NCBI GenBank assembly: GCA_964418595.1
Contig: CAYQMF010000155.1
Coordinates: 1-13,036 of the forward strand
Origin: CAYQMF01 sp964418595
GTDB lineage: Bacteria; Planctomycetota; UBA1135; UBA2386
Direction: 5' to 3'
DNA length: 13,036 nucleotides
Part shown: piece by piece, positions 7,367-13,036 of the stretch
Numbering within the stretch: the first letter of the stretch is position 1
Layout: every line of letters starts with the position of its first letter
The notes under the pieces: generated by a model
Told to the model about the DNA's origin: nothing
Databases searched by the model: none
What the model saw: the letters and a program-made list of their open reading frames with translations, nothing else
Translations under genes and position numbers: made by a program

Positions 7367-7383
7367 TCTCTCTCTCTCTCTCT
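7367..7383. repeat. TC dinucleotide tract (8.5 units)
   Basis: A pure TC run of 17 bases lies 45 bases after the peptidase stop codon and directly before the large inverted repeat. Long dinucleotide tracts are uncommon in such GC-rich bacterial DNA. It would give a polypyrimidine stretch in the 3' end of the peptidase mRNA. Confidence 0.8.
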
Positions 7384-7384
7384 T

Positions 7385-7517
7385 CCGTCCTTCCGTCGTT
7401 CCGTGTTTCACGCGGCGCTCGGCGCCGCGCCTTCTGCAAAGCGCCGCGCTTCTGTCTTGCCGTAGAGACAGGCGCGGCGCTTTGCGCCGCGTGAGACACG
7501 GAAGTACGGAGGGACGG
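7385..7517. repeat. Large nested inverted repeat in a convergent gap
   Basis: The outer arms (7385-7418 and 7484-7517) are reverse complements at 30 of 34 positions, beginning CCGTCC and ending CACGCGGCGC. Inside, 7438-7449 (AAAGCGCCGCGC) pairs perfectly with 7472-7483, extended after a bulge by CTGTCT/AGACAG. The 8-mer CGCGGCGC or its complement occurs five times (7411, 7422, 7441, 7473, 7484), so the same sequence can also fold as two local hairpins (7411-7429 with a 3-base loop and 7473-7491 with a TTT loop). It fills the gap between the converging peptidase and PHP genes. It may act as a bidirectional terminator, and its TTCCGT-rich arms suggest a dispersed or MITE/REP-like element. There is no open frame of note inside. 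Confidence 0.75.
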
Positions 7518-7550
7518 ACCCAGAACCAAACCCAAATCAGGGAGACCGCC

Positions 7551-8846
7551 TCAGCGGTTGCCGCGCTCCGCGCGGTTCGATCGCCAGGCCATGGGCTGGG
7601 TCCACGCCTGCTCGCGTTGGCCTTCGAAGCTGGGGTTTTCGTGCGCGCGGCTGGCGGTGACGACGGCGCGCACATAGAGCTCGGTGCCGGTGAGGGTGTA
7701 CTGGGCGAGCGGGCCTTCGACGGTGGCGAGGACGGCGCCGATCGCTTGGCCGTAGGTGCGCGTGGTGTTCAGCTCCTTGCCCTCGGCGTCGAGCGTCGGC
7801 GTGCTGGTGAGGTCGACGCCGGTGTGGGTGCCCACGAACTGCGTCGTGTAGGTCACGCCTTCTTCGGCGGCGATGCGGACGCGCATGACCTTGCCCTCGA
7901 GGTCGACGCGTTCGAGCGTCACGCCTGAACTCGCGTAGAAGTCGCCGCGGTCCATGGCCTGAACCAGCGCCGCCGCGGACAGCTCGGGCGCGCGCACCAT
8001 CACCCAGCCGCGGCCTGGCGTCGAGCCGACCTTGCTGTGGTAGTTGTGGCAGTCGTCGGTCGCCACGCCGAAGACGGGCGGCGCGCCCAGTTCGACGAGG
8101 CGCAACGTGTTGACGATGTCCCACAGGCGCTCCGTGCCCGGACGCTGCGCGTCGCCCTCGTGGCTGACCTGATCGTGGCCGTTGTAGACCTCGAAGAAGC
8201 GCTCCTCGAGGACGTGCGCCATCTGCTCCGCAGTGAGCGCCCAGCGGTAGTTGGGGTGGTTGACGTGGGCGAGCATCGGGCGGGCCAGCCGCTGCGCCTG
8301 GGCGATGATGGCGCGCAGGTTGTTGCGCAGGACGGCCTCGACGCTGCCGCCGCCCTGCGGCGCGATCCGCTCGCCGACGTTGATGGCATTGAGGTGCAGG
8401 GGCGCGCCGGCGAACGAGTCGGTCAGCTCTTCGGCCGGGATCAGCAGGAACCTGCCTTCCTCCTCCAGCAGGGGCGCGAACTCGTCGAGCCGCTTCAGCC
8501 GGACCTCCAGCTTCTCGTTGCGCGTCCGCGTCTCCACGAAGGCCTCGCCGAAGGCGTCGCGATAGTCGGCGAGCGCCTTGCGCCCGCCGCGCCGCACCAC
8601 GAGGTCCACCTGCATCCACTTGTCGTGGTCGGCGAGGATGTTGTGGTCGGAGAGCGCCAGGAAGTGGTAGCCGCGCGCCTTGTACCAGGTCGCGATCATC
8701 TCCGGGAAGTCGTTGCCATCCGACCACAGCGAGTGGGTGTGCAGGTTGCCCTTCCACCAGCTCGGCGCGGCCGGCGGCGTCTGCGCCGCGAGCGGAGCGA
8801 GCGCGAAGGCGACGGCGCCGACGAGGGCCACAGCGAGGGTGCGCAT
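7551..8846 (-). CDS. Exported PHP-domain metallohydrolase (CehA/McbA-like)
   Basis: The 431-residue protein begins with a signal peptide (MRTLAVALVGAVAFALAPLA, then AQ) and then a PHP-type metal site. The motifs are NLHTHSLWSDG (His36, His38, Asp43), LSDHN (Asp67, His68), PAEE (Glu139-140), PLHLN (His151), HVNHPN (His194, His197), YNGH (His224) and ATDDCHNY (Asp264, Asp265, His267). PHP enzymes use a multinuclear metal centre to hydrolyse phosphoesters; the CehA/McbA subgroup hydrolyses carbamates and other esters, so the substrate is open. Residues from about 300 form a Gly/Thr-rich beta-type tail. The frame runs 29 codons further upstream, but those residues lack a signal sequence and would overlap the divergent gene's start, so ATG 8846 is chosen. 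It probably acts in the periplasm. Confidence 0.88.
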   Translation of the reverse strand: MRTLAVALVGAVAFALAPLAAQTPPAAPSWWKGNLHTHSLWSDGNDFPEMIATWYKARGYHFLALSDHNILADHDKWMQVDLVVRRGGRKALADYRDAFGEAFVETRTRNEKLEVRLKRLDEFAPLLEEEGRFLLIPAEELTDSFAGAPLHLNAINVGERIAPQGGGSVEAVLRNNLRAIIAQAQRLARPMLAHVNHPNYRWALTAEQMAHVLEERFFEVYNGHDQVSHEGDAQRPGTERLWDIVNTLRLVELGAPPVFGVATDDCHNYHSKVGSTPGRGWVMVRAPELSAAALVQAMDRGDFYASSGVTLERVDLEGKVMRVRIAAEEGVTYTTQFVGTHTGVDLTSTPTLDAEGKELNTTRTYGQAIGAVLATVEGPLAQYTLTGTELYVRAVVTASRAHENPSFEGQREQAWTQPMAWRSNRAERGNR

Positions 8847-8909
8847 GGCGCGAGAGCTTGGGGGAGGCACGCCGCGAGGTAAAGCTGTCGGCGTGGGTGC
8901 GCGATCGAT

Positions 8910-8925
8910 TAGGTTCCGGGCAGGA
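8910..8925 (+). promoter_or_regulatory. Possible -10 box and AGGA ribosome site for the TIM-barrel gene
   Basis: TAGGTT (8910-8915) could serve as a -10 element. AGGA (8922-8925) lies six bases before the ATG at 8932, one of the few Shine-Dalgarno-like sequences in the window. It supports ATG 8932 over the longer open frame. A matching -35 is not clear, so the promoter part is weak. Confidence 0.3.
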
Positions 8926-8931
8926 CCACCC

Positions 8932-9900
8932 ATGCCGCACCTCGACCGCCGTCACTTCCTCGGATCGTCCCTCGTCGCCGCCGCGGGCCTCGCGCTCCCG
9001 CGGGGTCTGCACGCAGCCGCGCGGTCGTCCTTGGGGCGGGTTCCCACGGCGCCCCTCTTCGACATCTCGCTCGCGGAGTGGTCGCTGCACCGTGCGCTGC
9101 AGGCCAAGGAGATCGAGAACCTCGACTTCCCCAGGATCGCGCGCGAGCTTGGCATCGGCGCGGTCGAGTACGTGAACTCGTTCTTCAAGGCGCAGGTCAA
9201 GGATGGGGAGTACCTGAAGGAACTCACGAAGCGCTGCGACGGCGAGGGCGTGAAGAGTCTGCTCATCATGTGCGACGGCCTCGGCGACCTGGGTAACCCG
9301 AACGCCCGGCGGCGTGAGCAGGCGGTGGAGAACCACGTGCCGTGGCTCGACGCCGCCAAGGCGCTGGGTTGCCACTCGATCCGCGTCAACGCCGCGAGCG
9401 CTGGCAGCTTCGAGGAGCAGCAGAAGCTCGCGGCCGCCGGGTTGCGCGCGCTCACGGAGCTGGGCGCGGAGCGCGACCTCAACGTGATCGTCGAGAACCA
9501 CGGCGGGCTGTCGTCGAACGGCAAGTGGCTCGCCGGCGTGATGAAGGCCGTCGACCATCCGCGCTGCGGCACGCTGCCGGACTTCGGCAACTTCCGCATC
9601 TCCGGCGGCGAGGAGTACGACCGCTACCTCGGCGTCGAGGAGTTGATGCCCTTCGCCAAGGCCGTGAGCGCCAAGTCGCACGAGTTCGACGAGAACGGCG
9701 AGGAGACGAAGACCGACTACCTGCGCATGCTCGGCATCGTCCTGAAGGCGGGCTACCGGGGCTTCGTCGGCGTCGAGTACGAGGGCGCTGGCCTCACGGA
9801 GCGCGAAGGGATCCTGGCCACCAAGCGGCTCCTCGAGAAGGTGCGCGACAAGCTCGCCACCCCGGCACCAGCGAAGACGGGCGAGGCGAAGGGGAAGTAG
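8932..9900 (+). CDS. Sugar phosphate isomerase/epimerase-like TIM-barrel protein with Tat leader
   Basis: The 322-residue protein starts MPHLDRRHFLGSSLVAAAGL, a twin-arginine signal (RRHFLG) followed by a hydrophobic stretch, so it is likely exported folded. The mature part fits the xylose isomerase-like TIM-barrel family (PF01261/COG1082). Candidate metal ligands sit at strand ends in the expected order: Glu188 in IVENHGG, Asp217 in PDFGNF, His250 in AKSHEFD and Glu282 in GVEYEG. Family members isomerise or epimerise sugars or handle related keto-polyols; the actual substrate is unknown. Planctomycetes carry many such exported paralogues (general knowledge of the phylum). The C-terminus ends in a Lys/Ala/Pro-rich tail. 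The secreted protein gene follows after 75 bases, on the same strand, but a hairpin and a C tract lie between them. Confidence 0.9.
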   Translation: MPHLDRRHFLGSSLVAAAGLALPRGLHAAARSSLGRVPTAPLFDISLAEWSLHRALQAKEIENLDFPRIARELGIGAVEYVNSFFKAQVKDGEYLKELTKRCDGEGVKSLLIMCDGLGDLGNPNARRREQAVENHVPWLDAAKALGCHSIRVNAASAGSFEEQQKLAAAGLRALTELGAERDLNVIVENHGGLSSNGKWLAGVMKAVDHPRCGTLPDFGNFRISGGEEYDRYLGVEELMPFAKAVSAKSHEFDENGEETKTDYLRMLGIVLKAGYRGFVGVEYEGAGLTEREGILATKRLLEKVRDKLATPAPAKTGEAKGK

Positions 9901-9923
9901 CCGCGCGATTCTCCGCCCGCCGT

Positions 9924-9953
9924 GTCACAGCCGCACGGCCCTGCGGATGTGAC
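9924..9953 (+). terminator. Hairpin between the TIM-barrel gene and the secreted-protein gene
   Basis: GTCACAGCCGC (9924-9934) pairs with GCGGATGTGAC (9943-9953) at 10 of 11 positions around an 8-base loop. The flanking CGCCC (9914-9918 region) and GGGCG (9954-9958) could extend it past an internal loop. It follows the stop at 9900 by 23 bases and lacks a U tract. It could end the upstream transcript or act in the 5' leader of the next gene. Confidence 0.4.
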
Positions 9954-9959
9954 GGGCGT

Positions 9960-9969
9960 CCCCCCCCCC
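9960..9969 (+). repeat. Poly-C tract of ten just before a start codon
   Basis: Ten consecutive C residues end six bases before the ATG at 9976, where a ribosome site would normally lie. Slippage in the tract would alter leader length. If translation instead began at GTG 9922, the tract would be coding and slippage would shift the frame. A homopolymer sequencing error is also possible. Confidence 0.75.
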
Positions 9970-9975
9970 ATCGCC

Positions 9976-12195
9976 ATGACTTCGACTCTCTTCGCCCGTG
10001 TCGCGACCCTGATCGCGTTCGCCCCCTGCGCCGCGGCGCAGTTCACGCCCGATTTCGCGGTGCCCATCCACAGCGCGCCCGCCGACGAAGGCGTCGCCTA
10101 CGGTTTCTGGGCAGCCGGCCCGAGCTACAAGGCCTCGTTCCACGACGGGTTCGCGTTCCATCCCGTGGTCGGCGCGGCGCGTGCGTCGGCGCCGGTCGCG
10201 TGGCGCACGGTCGGGGCGCGGCGGGCGAGCGAGCCCGCCGCGTGCGTGGCCAGCGTCGCCCTGCCCGTGCCTGGCGCGTGGCGCTGTGAGTATCGGCACG
10301 CCGGCTTCGTCGAGGCCTACGACGTGCGGGAGGACGGCGTGGAACAGACCTTCGTGTTCGGCGCGCCGCTGCCGGGGACGGGCGACCTGATCGTCAGCGG
10401 TGAGGTCGCGACCCGCCTGACGCCCGCGCTCCTCGCCGGCGCCGGCGGCCGCGCTGCGATCGCCTTCCGCGACGCCGACGGTGTCGACATCGTGCGCTAC
10501 GGCGAGGCGTTCGCCTTCGACGCCGCCGGCCGCCGGACCTCCGTCGCGACCCGCCTCACCGGCGCGCGCGTGGACCTCGTCGTGCCCGCCGCGTTCGTCG
10601 ACGGCGCGACGTGGCCGCTCACCGTCGACCCGCTGCTCAGCATGGTCGCGCTCTCGTCGACCGGGCCGACGCCGGAGACCGACATCGCGAGCGCGATCGA
10701 CGGCGGCGCGCTCGGCGTGATGGTCGCCTCCGTGCGCACGGTGTCGGCCACCGACGCCGACGTGTACGTCCATCTCACCAACCGCGACTTCACGAACCCG
10801 CAGCTCGTCTTCTCGGACATCACGAGTTCGTGGTCGACGCCGCACGCGCGCACCGGGTTCGTGCGCGGCGCCACCCGCACCGGCCGATGGGTGATCGCGC
10901 TCGAGCGCGACTTCACCTCGCTCGTGTACTCGCGCATCCGCGTCGTCTTCCACGACTACGGCAACACGACCCTCAACAGCGGGGCGGTGGTCGGCCTGCC
11001 GGCGCCGACCGGGAGCACGCACCGCGACCCCGACATCGCGTCGTCGTTCGGGGGCACCCAGACGCTGCTCGTCTGGCAGAGCGACGTGACGACCACGCAG
11101 GCAGACACGACGTCGACGGAGGTCGAGTACGCGCAGGTCAACGCCAGTGCCCAGTCGATCGGGCCGGCCGACATCGTCGTCAACACCGCCAGCACCGCGC
11201 TCGACCGCCAGCACGTGCGCCTCACCCAGATCCCCGACGATGTCAACGATCCCACCTGGATCGCGGTCTGGCAGCAGAAGTCGCTCCTCATCACGTGGCG
11301 GGTGTATGGCCAGCGGCTGTCGCTCGTGTCGGGCAAGGGCACGGCGAGCCTCCTGACGCAGGTGATCAGCGGTGTCCCGGGCACCGACATCCGGCCGGAG
11401 GTCGGCGGGAGCGACGGACGGTTCGGGGTGATGAGCCTGCGCGTCGCTTCGAACCCCGACACCGCCGGCCAGAACATCGTTGGCCGGCGCTTCAATTGGG
11501 CGACAGCGTCGGCGACGCCGGTGCTCGGCGTGGCGAAGGTGATCGCCTACGAGACGACGCCGATCCTCGGCCCGCCCGGCGTCGCGTGCGACGTCACCAC
11601 CAACTCGCACTGGGTCGGCGCCTACATGCGCGGCCCGCGGCGCGTCGACTTCGTCAAGGTCGGGTTCGACATGGCGCGCACGGAGGCCGGCATCGTCAAC
11701 AGCGAGACCGTGGCGACGATGGCGGGGCCATCGGTCTGCCTGGACACCGGCGGCCGGTTCCTCATGTCGTGGGGGATGCTCACGTCGGGCTCCGGCGTGC
11801 GCTGTCGGGCGCTCGCGTATCCCAACGCGAGCAGCGTGCTCTACGGCGCCGGGTGTGGCGGCACGATCTCGGACGGCTACGTCCCCTTGTTCGGCTCCGA
11901 GCAGTGGCCGGTGGTCCTGACCAACGCCAACGCCAACGTGCCCGCCGCGCTGTCGATCGGCTTCGCCAACGCCGCGATCCCGCTCGCCTTCCTGGGCATG
12001 GGCTCGTGCGTGCTGAACGTGGACCCCAACGGCCTGATCACCCTCCCCGCGGCGACCGACGCCACCGGCACGTCGGTGCTGCTCCTGCCGCTGCCGGGCA
12101 TCGGCGAGCTGTTCACGCAGTGGACGTTCTTCCGACCGGGGGCGAACGCGCTCGGGCTGGTGACGACGCAGGGGATGCAGTCGTCGGTGCGATGA
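9976..12195 (+). CDS. Large secreted protein with planctomycete-type C-terminal domain
   Basis: The 739-residue protein starts MTSTLFARVATLIAFAPCAA with a cleavage site near AAA|Q at residue 21. A beta-type N-terminal part leads to WPLTVDPLL at 213-221, a motif I associate with planctomycete exported proteins. Residues about 225-610 are rich in Thr, Ser, Val and Asp with recurring short strands (LLVWQSD, WIAVWQQ, RWVIALE), as in a propeller-like or repeat beta domain. From Tyr623 (YGAGCGG) to the end comes a Gly/Leu/Pro-rich domain that recurs at the C-terminus of many such proteins in this group; its role (sorting, anchoring or binding) is not known. A GTG at 9922 would add 18 residues before the signal peptide and is less likely. 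No enzyme motif is seen. Confidence 0.85.
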   Translation: MTSTLFARVATLIAFAPCAAAQFTPDFAVPIHSAPADEGVAYGFWAAGPSYKASFHDGFAFHPVVGAARASAPVAWRTVGARRASEPAACVASVALPVPGAWRCEYRHAGFVEAYDVREDGVEQTFVFGAPLPGTGDLIVSGEVATRLTPALLAGAGGRAAIAFRDADGVDIVRYGEAFAFDAAGRRTSVATRLTGARVDLVVPAAFVDGATWPLTVDPLLSMVALSSTGPTPETDIASAIDGGALGVMVASVRTVSATDADVYVHLTNRDFTNPQLVFSDITSSWSTPHARTGFVRGATRTGRWVIALERDFTSLVYSRIRVVFHDYGNTTLNSGAVVGLPAPTGSTHRDPDIASSFGGTQTLLVWQSDVTTTQADTTSTEVEYAQVNASAQSIGPADIVVNTASTALDRQHVRLTQIPDDVNDPTWIAVWQQKSLLITWRVYGQRLSLVSGKGTASLLTQVISGVPGTDIRPEVGGSDGRFGVMSLRVASNPDTAGQNIVGRRFNWATASATPVLGVAKVIAYETTPILGPPGVACDVTTNSHWVGAYMRGPRRVDFVKVGFDMARTEAGIVNSETVATMAGPSVCLDTGGRFLMSWGMLTSGSGVRCRALAYPNASSVLYGAGCGGTISDGYVPLFGSEQWPVVLTNANANVPAALSIGFANAAIPLAFLGMGSCVLNVDPNGLITLPAATDATGTSVLLLPLPGIGELFTQWTFFRPGANALGLVTTQGMQSSVR

Positions 12196-12293
12196 GGGAG
12201 GCCGTGGGAGTGAGGCCGGGACTGCGCTCGACTCGAGGGACGCAGCGCGACCCCTCCGACCGTGCAGTGGAAACAAACCACGCGCGCCTGCCC

Positions 12294-12322
12294 TTGACCG
12301 ATCGCGTGGCGCCTGGAACACT
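12294..12322 (+). promoter_or_regulatory. Possible sigma70-type promoter of the last gene
   Basis: TTGACC (12294-12299) differs from the -35 consensus at one base. AACACT (12317-12322) is a poor -10 match (three of six) at the ideal 17-base spacing. A start near 12329 would leave a leader of about 30 bases before GTG 12359. The remainder of the gap 12196-12358 shows no other clear signal. Confidence 0.35.
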
Positions 12323-12345
12323 CCGCGCGCGATGGAGACCCAGAT

Positions 12346-12350
12346 GGAGG
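12346..12350 (+). promoter_or_regulatory. Strong ribosome binding site GGAGG
   Basis: GGAGG, inside ATGGAGG, is the best Shine-Dalgarno sequence noticed in the window. It sits eight bases before GTG 12359, ideal spacing for that codon. It is only one base before TTG 12352, too close to serve it, and 20 bases before ATG 12371. It therefore points to GTG 12359, which is in the other frame from the protein body. Confidence 0.6.
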
Positions 12351-12358
12351 TTTGCACA

Positions 12359-13036
12359 GTGAACGCCGGCATGCGGATTGCTCCTTCCTTCCTTCCTTCC
12401 TTCTGGCGCTGACGGCCTTCGCGTCCGCGACCGTGACGCGGGCGCAGAGCGAAGGAGCCGTGGTCCAGGCGTTGCCCGCGCCGAATCCGCGCGACCTGTT
12501 TGAAGGTGGCTCCCTGCCACCGATGTCGGGTGGACGCGTGTGGGGACCGGCGCTCCGAGACATCGCGGACGTCACTCCCCGGGACCCCGACGACACGCAG
12601 GACGGCGCGTTCTGTGACAAGCTGGAAGAGCCGCTGATCGCGACCTTCCCGACGGGAATGCCCCCCGCCGCCAACTACGCGCGGATCGGCCCGCGGCCGC
12701 ACGACCTCGGCGCGCTGATCCGCGGCGGTGCGTCGGTCCCGACGCTCGGCGACGACGGCGGCGCAGCGCTTCAGGGGTTCGCGTTGGCCGGGACGCCGTT
12801 CTCGCACCCGCACGGCCATGGCGTGTCGTTCGCGCTGGGTGCCGAGGGGACCGTCGCGCCGGCGACGGGGGCCTTCATCCACCCGTTCACGCTGCTCTCG
12901 CTGCCCTCGTACACACCGCGCATGGGGATCCTCCTGCAGATGGAGTACCTGAGCAACGCGCAGCACCCGACGGCGGATGCGCTGCCGTTCGGCCACGGCT
13001 TCGTGCTGACCGGGCACGACTTCCTGGTGGAGACCA
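12359..13036 (+). CDS. Exported protein of unknown function; start and body out of frame across a TCCT repeat (3' end outside window)
   Basis: The body from 12403 to the window end is open in frame 1. It reads as a signal-peptide core (LLALTAFASATVTRA), then QSEGAVVQALPAPNPRDLFE and about 190 more residues with protein-like composition; no family is recognised. The start with the good ribosome site, GTG 12359 (also ATG 12371), is in frame 2 and stops after MRIAPSFLPSFWR. Adding one TCCT unit, or removing two, joins MRIAPSFLPS to the LLALTAFAS core as an ordinary Sec signal peptide. The gene is therefore either phase-variable and OFF here, disrupted by a sequencing error, or begun at TTG 12352 in frame 1, which gives a signal peptide starting HSERRHAD but lacks a properly spaced ribosome site. 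It is likely secreted or surface-exposed. Confidence 0.65.
12382..12403 (+). repeat. TCCT tetranucleotide tract (5.5 units) within a signal peptide
   Basis: Twenty-two bases have exact period four. They lie between the start codons at 12359/12371 (frame 2) and the hydrophobic signal core starting at 12403 (frame 1). Unit gain or loss changes frame by one base. Tetranucleotide tracts in the 5' coding region are a hallmark of slipped-strand phase variation in other bacteria. Confidence 0.85.

Noticed and set aside
7385..7517. Insertion sequence with terminal inverted repeats
   Set aside because: The space between the arms is only 65 bases and codes for nothing; no transposase or target-site duplication is seen, so at most it is a small non-autonomous element.
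5715..7535. 606-codon minus-strand open frame opposite the M28 peptidase
   Set aside because: The plus strand has every M28 metal motif; the minus frame reads as charged low-complexity sequence.
9925..13017. 1030-codon minus-strand open frame opposite the secreted-protein genes
   Set aside because: It has Arg/Gly/His-rich composition and no signal or motif, and the plus strand holds a signal peptide and planctomycete-type C-terminal domain; it is a shadow frame.

Overview
The window comes from a very GC-rich bacterium, most likely a member of the Planctomycetota. The main clue is the exported 739-residue protein at 9976-12195. Its ending (a YGAGCGG block followed by a Gly/Pro/Leu-rich beta-type tail) and its internal PLTVDPL motif resemble those of large secreted proteins in uncultured-type planctomycetes. 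Also in keeping with that phylum are a sugar-isomerase-like TIM-barrel protein with a twin-arginine leader, several Sec-exported enzymes, and weak or absent Shine-Dalgarno sequences. Family calls rest on motifs read by eye; no database search was possible.

Layout. (1) 1-528: 3' end of a Pro/Ala-rich protein with a short coiled-coil tail. (2) 624-1541 (minus), an alpha/beta hydrolase of the YheT type, and 1624-3255 (plus), a fatty acyl-CoA ligase, are divergent from a short shared promoter region. (3) 3256-3741: non-coding, with inverted repeats and a perfect 16-bp hairpin. (4) 5636 down to 3742 (minus): a two-gene operon with an ATGA overlap, encoding a secreted tandem DUF1579-like protein and an AlkD-like DNA alkylation repair protein with a histone-H1-like lysine tail. 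(5) 5757-7322 (plus): an exported M28 zinc aminopeptidase. (6) 7323-7550: a TC tract and a large nested inverted repeat. (7) 7551-8846 (minus): an exported PHP-domain metallohydrolase. (8) 8932-9900 (plus): the Tat-type TIM-barrel isomerase/epimerase-like protein, followed by the large secreted planctomycete protein at 9976-12195. (9) 12359 to the window end (plus): a new exported protein whose start codon is out of frame with its body across a TCCT tetranucleotide repeat.

The genes do not form one recognisable pathway. The hydrolase and acyl-CoA ligase suggest lipid handling, and the M28 peptidase, PHP hydrolase and TIM-barrel protein suggest breakdown of peptides, phosphoesters and sugars outside the cytoplasm. 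Two patterns stand out. All three tail-to-tail gene junctions carry strong palindromes. Two simple-sequence tracts, a C10 tract and a 5.5-unit TCCT tract, sit at the 5' ends of the last two secreted-protein genes. The TCCT tract is the best candidate for something unusual: a slipped-strand (phase-variable) switch for a surface or secreted protein, seen here in the OFF frame.
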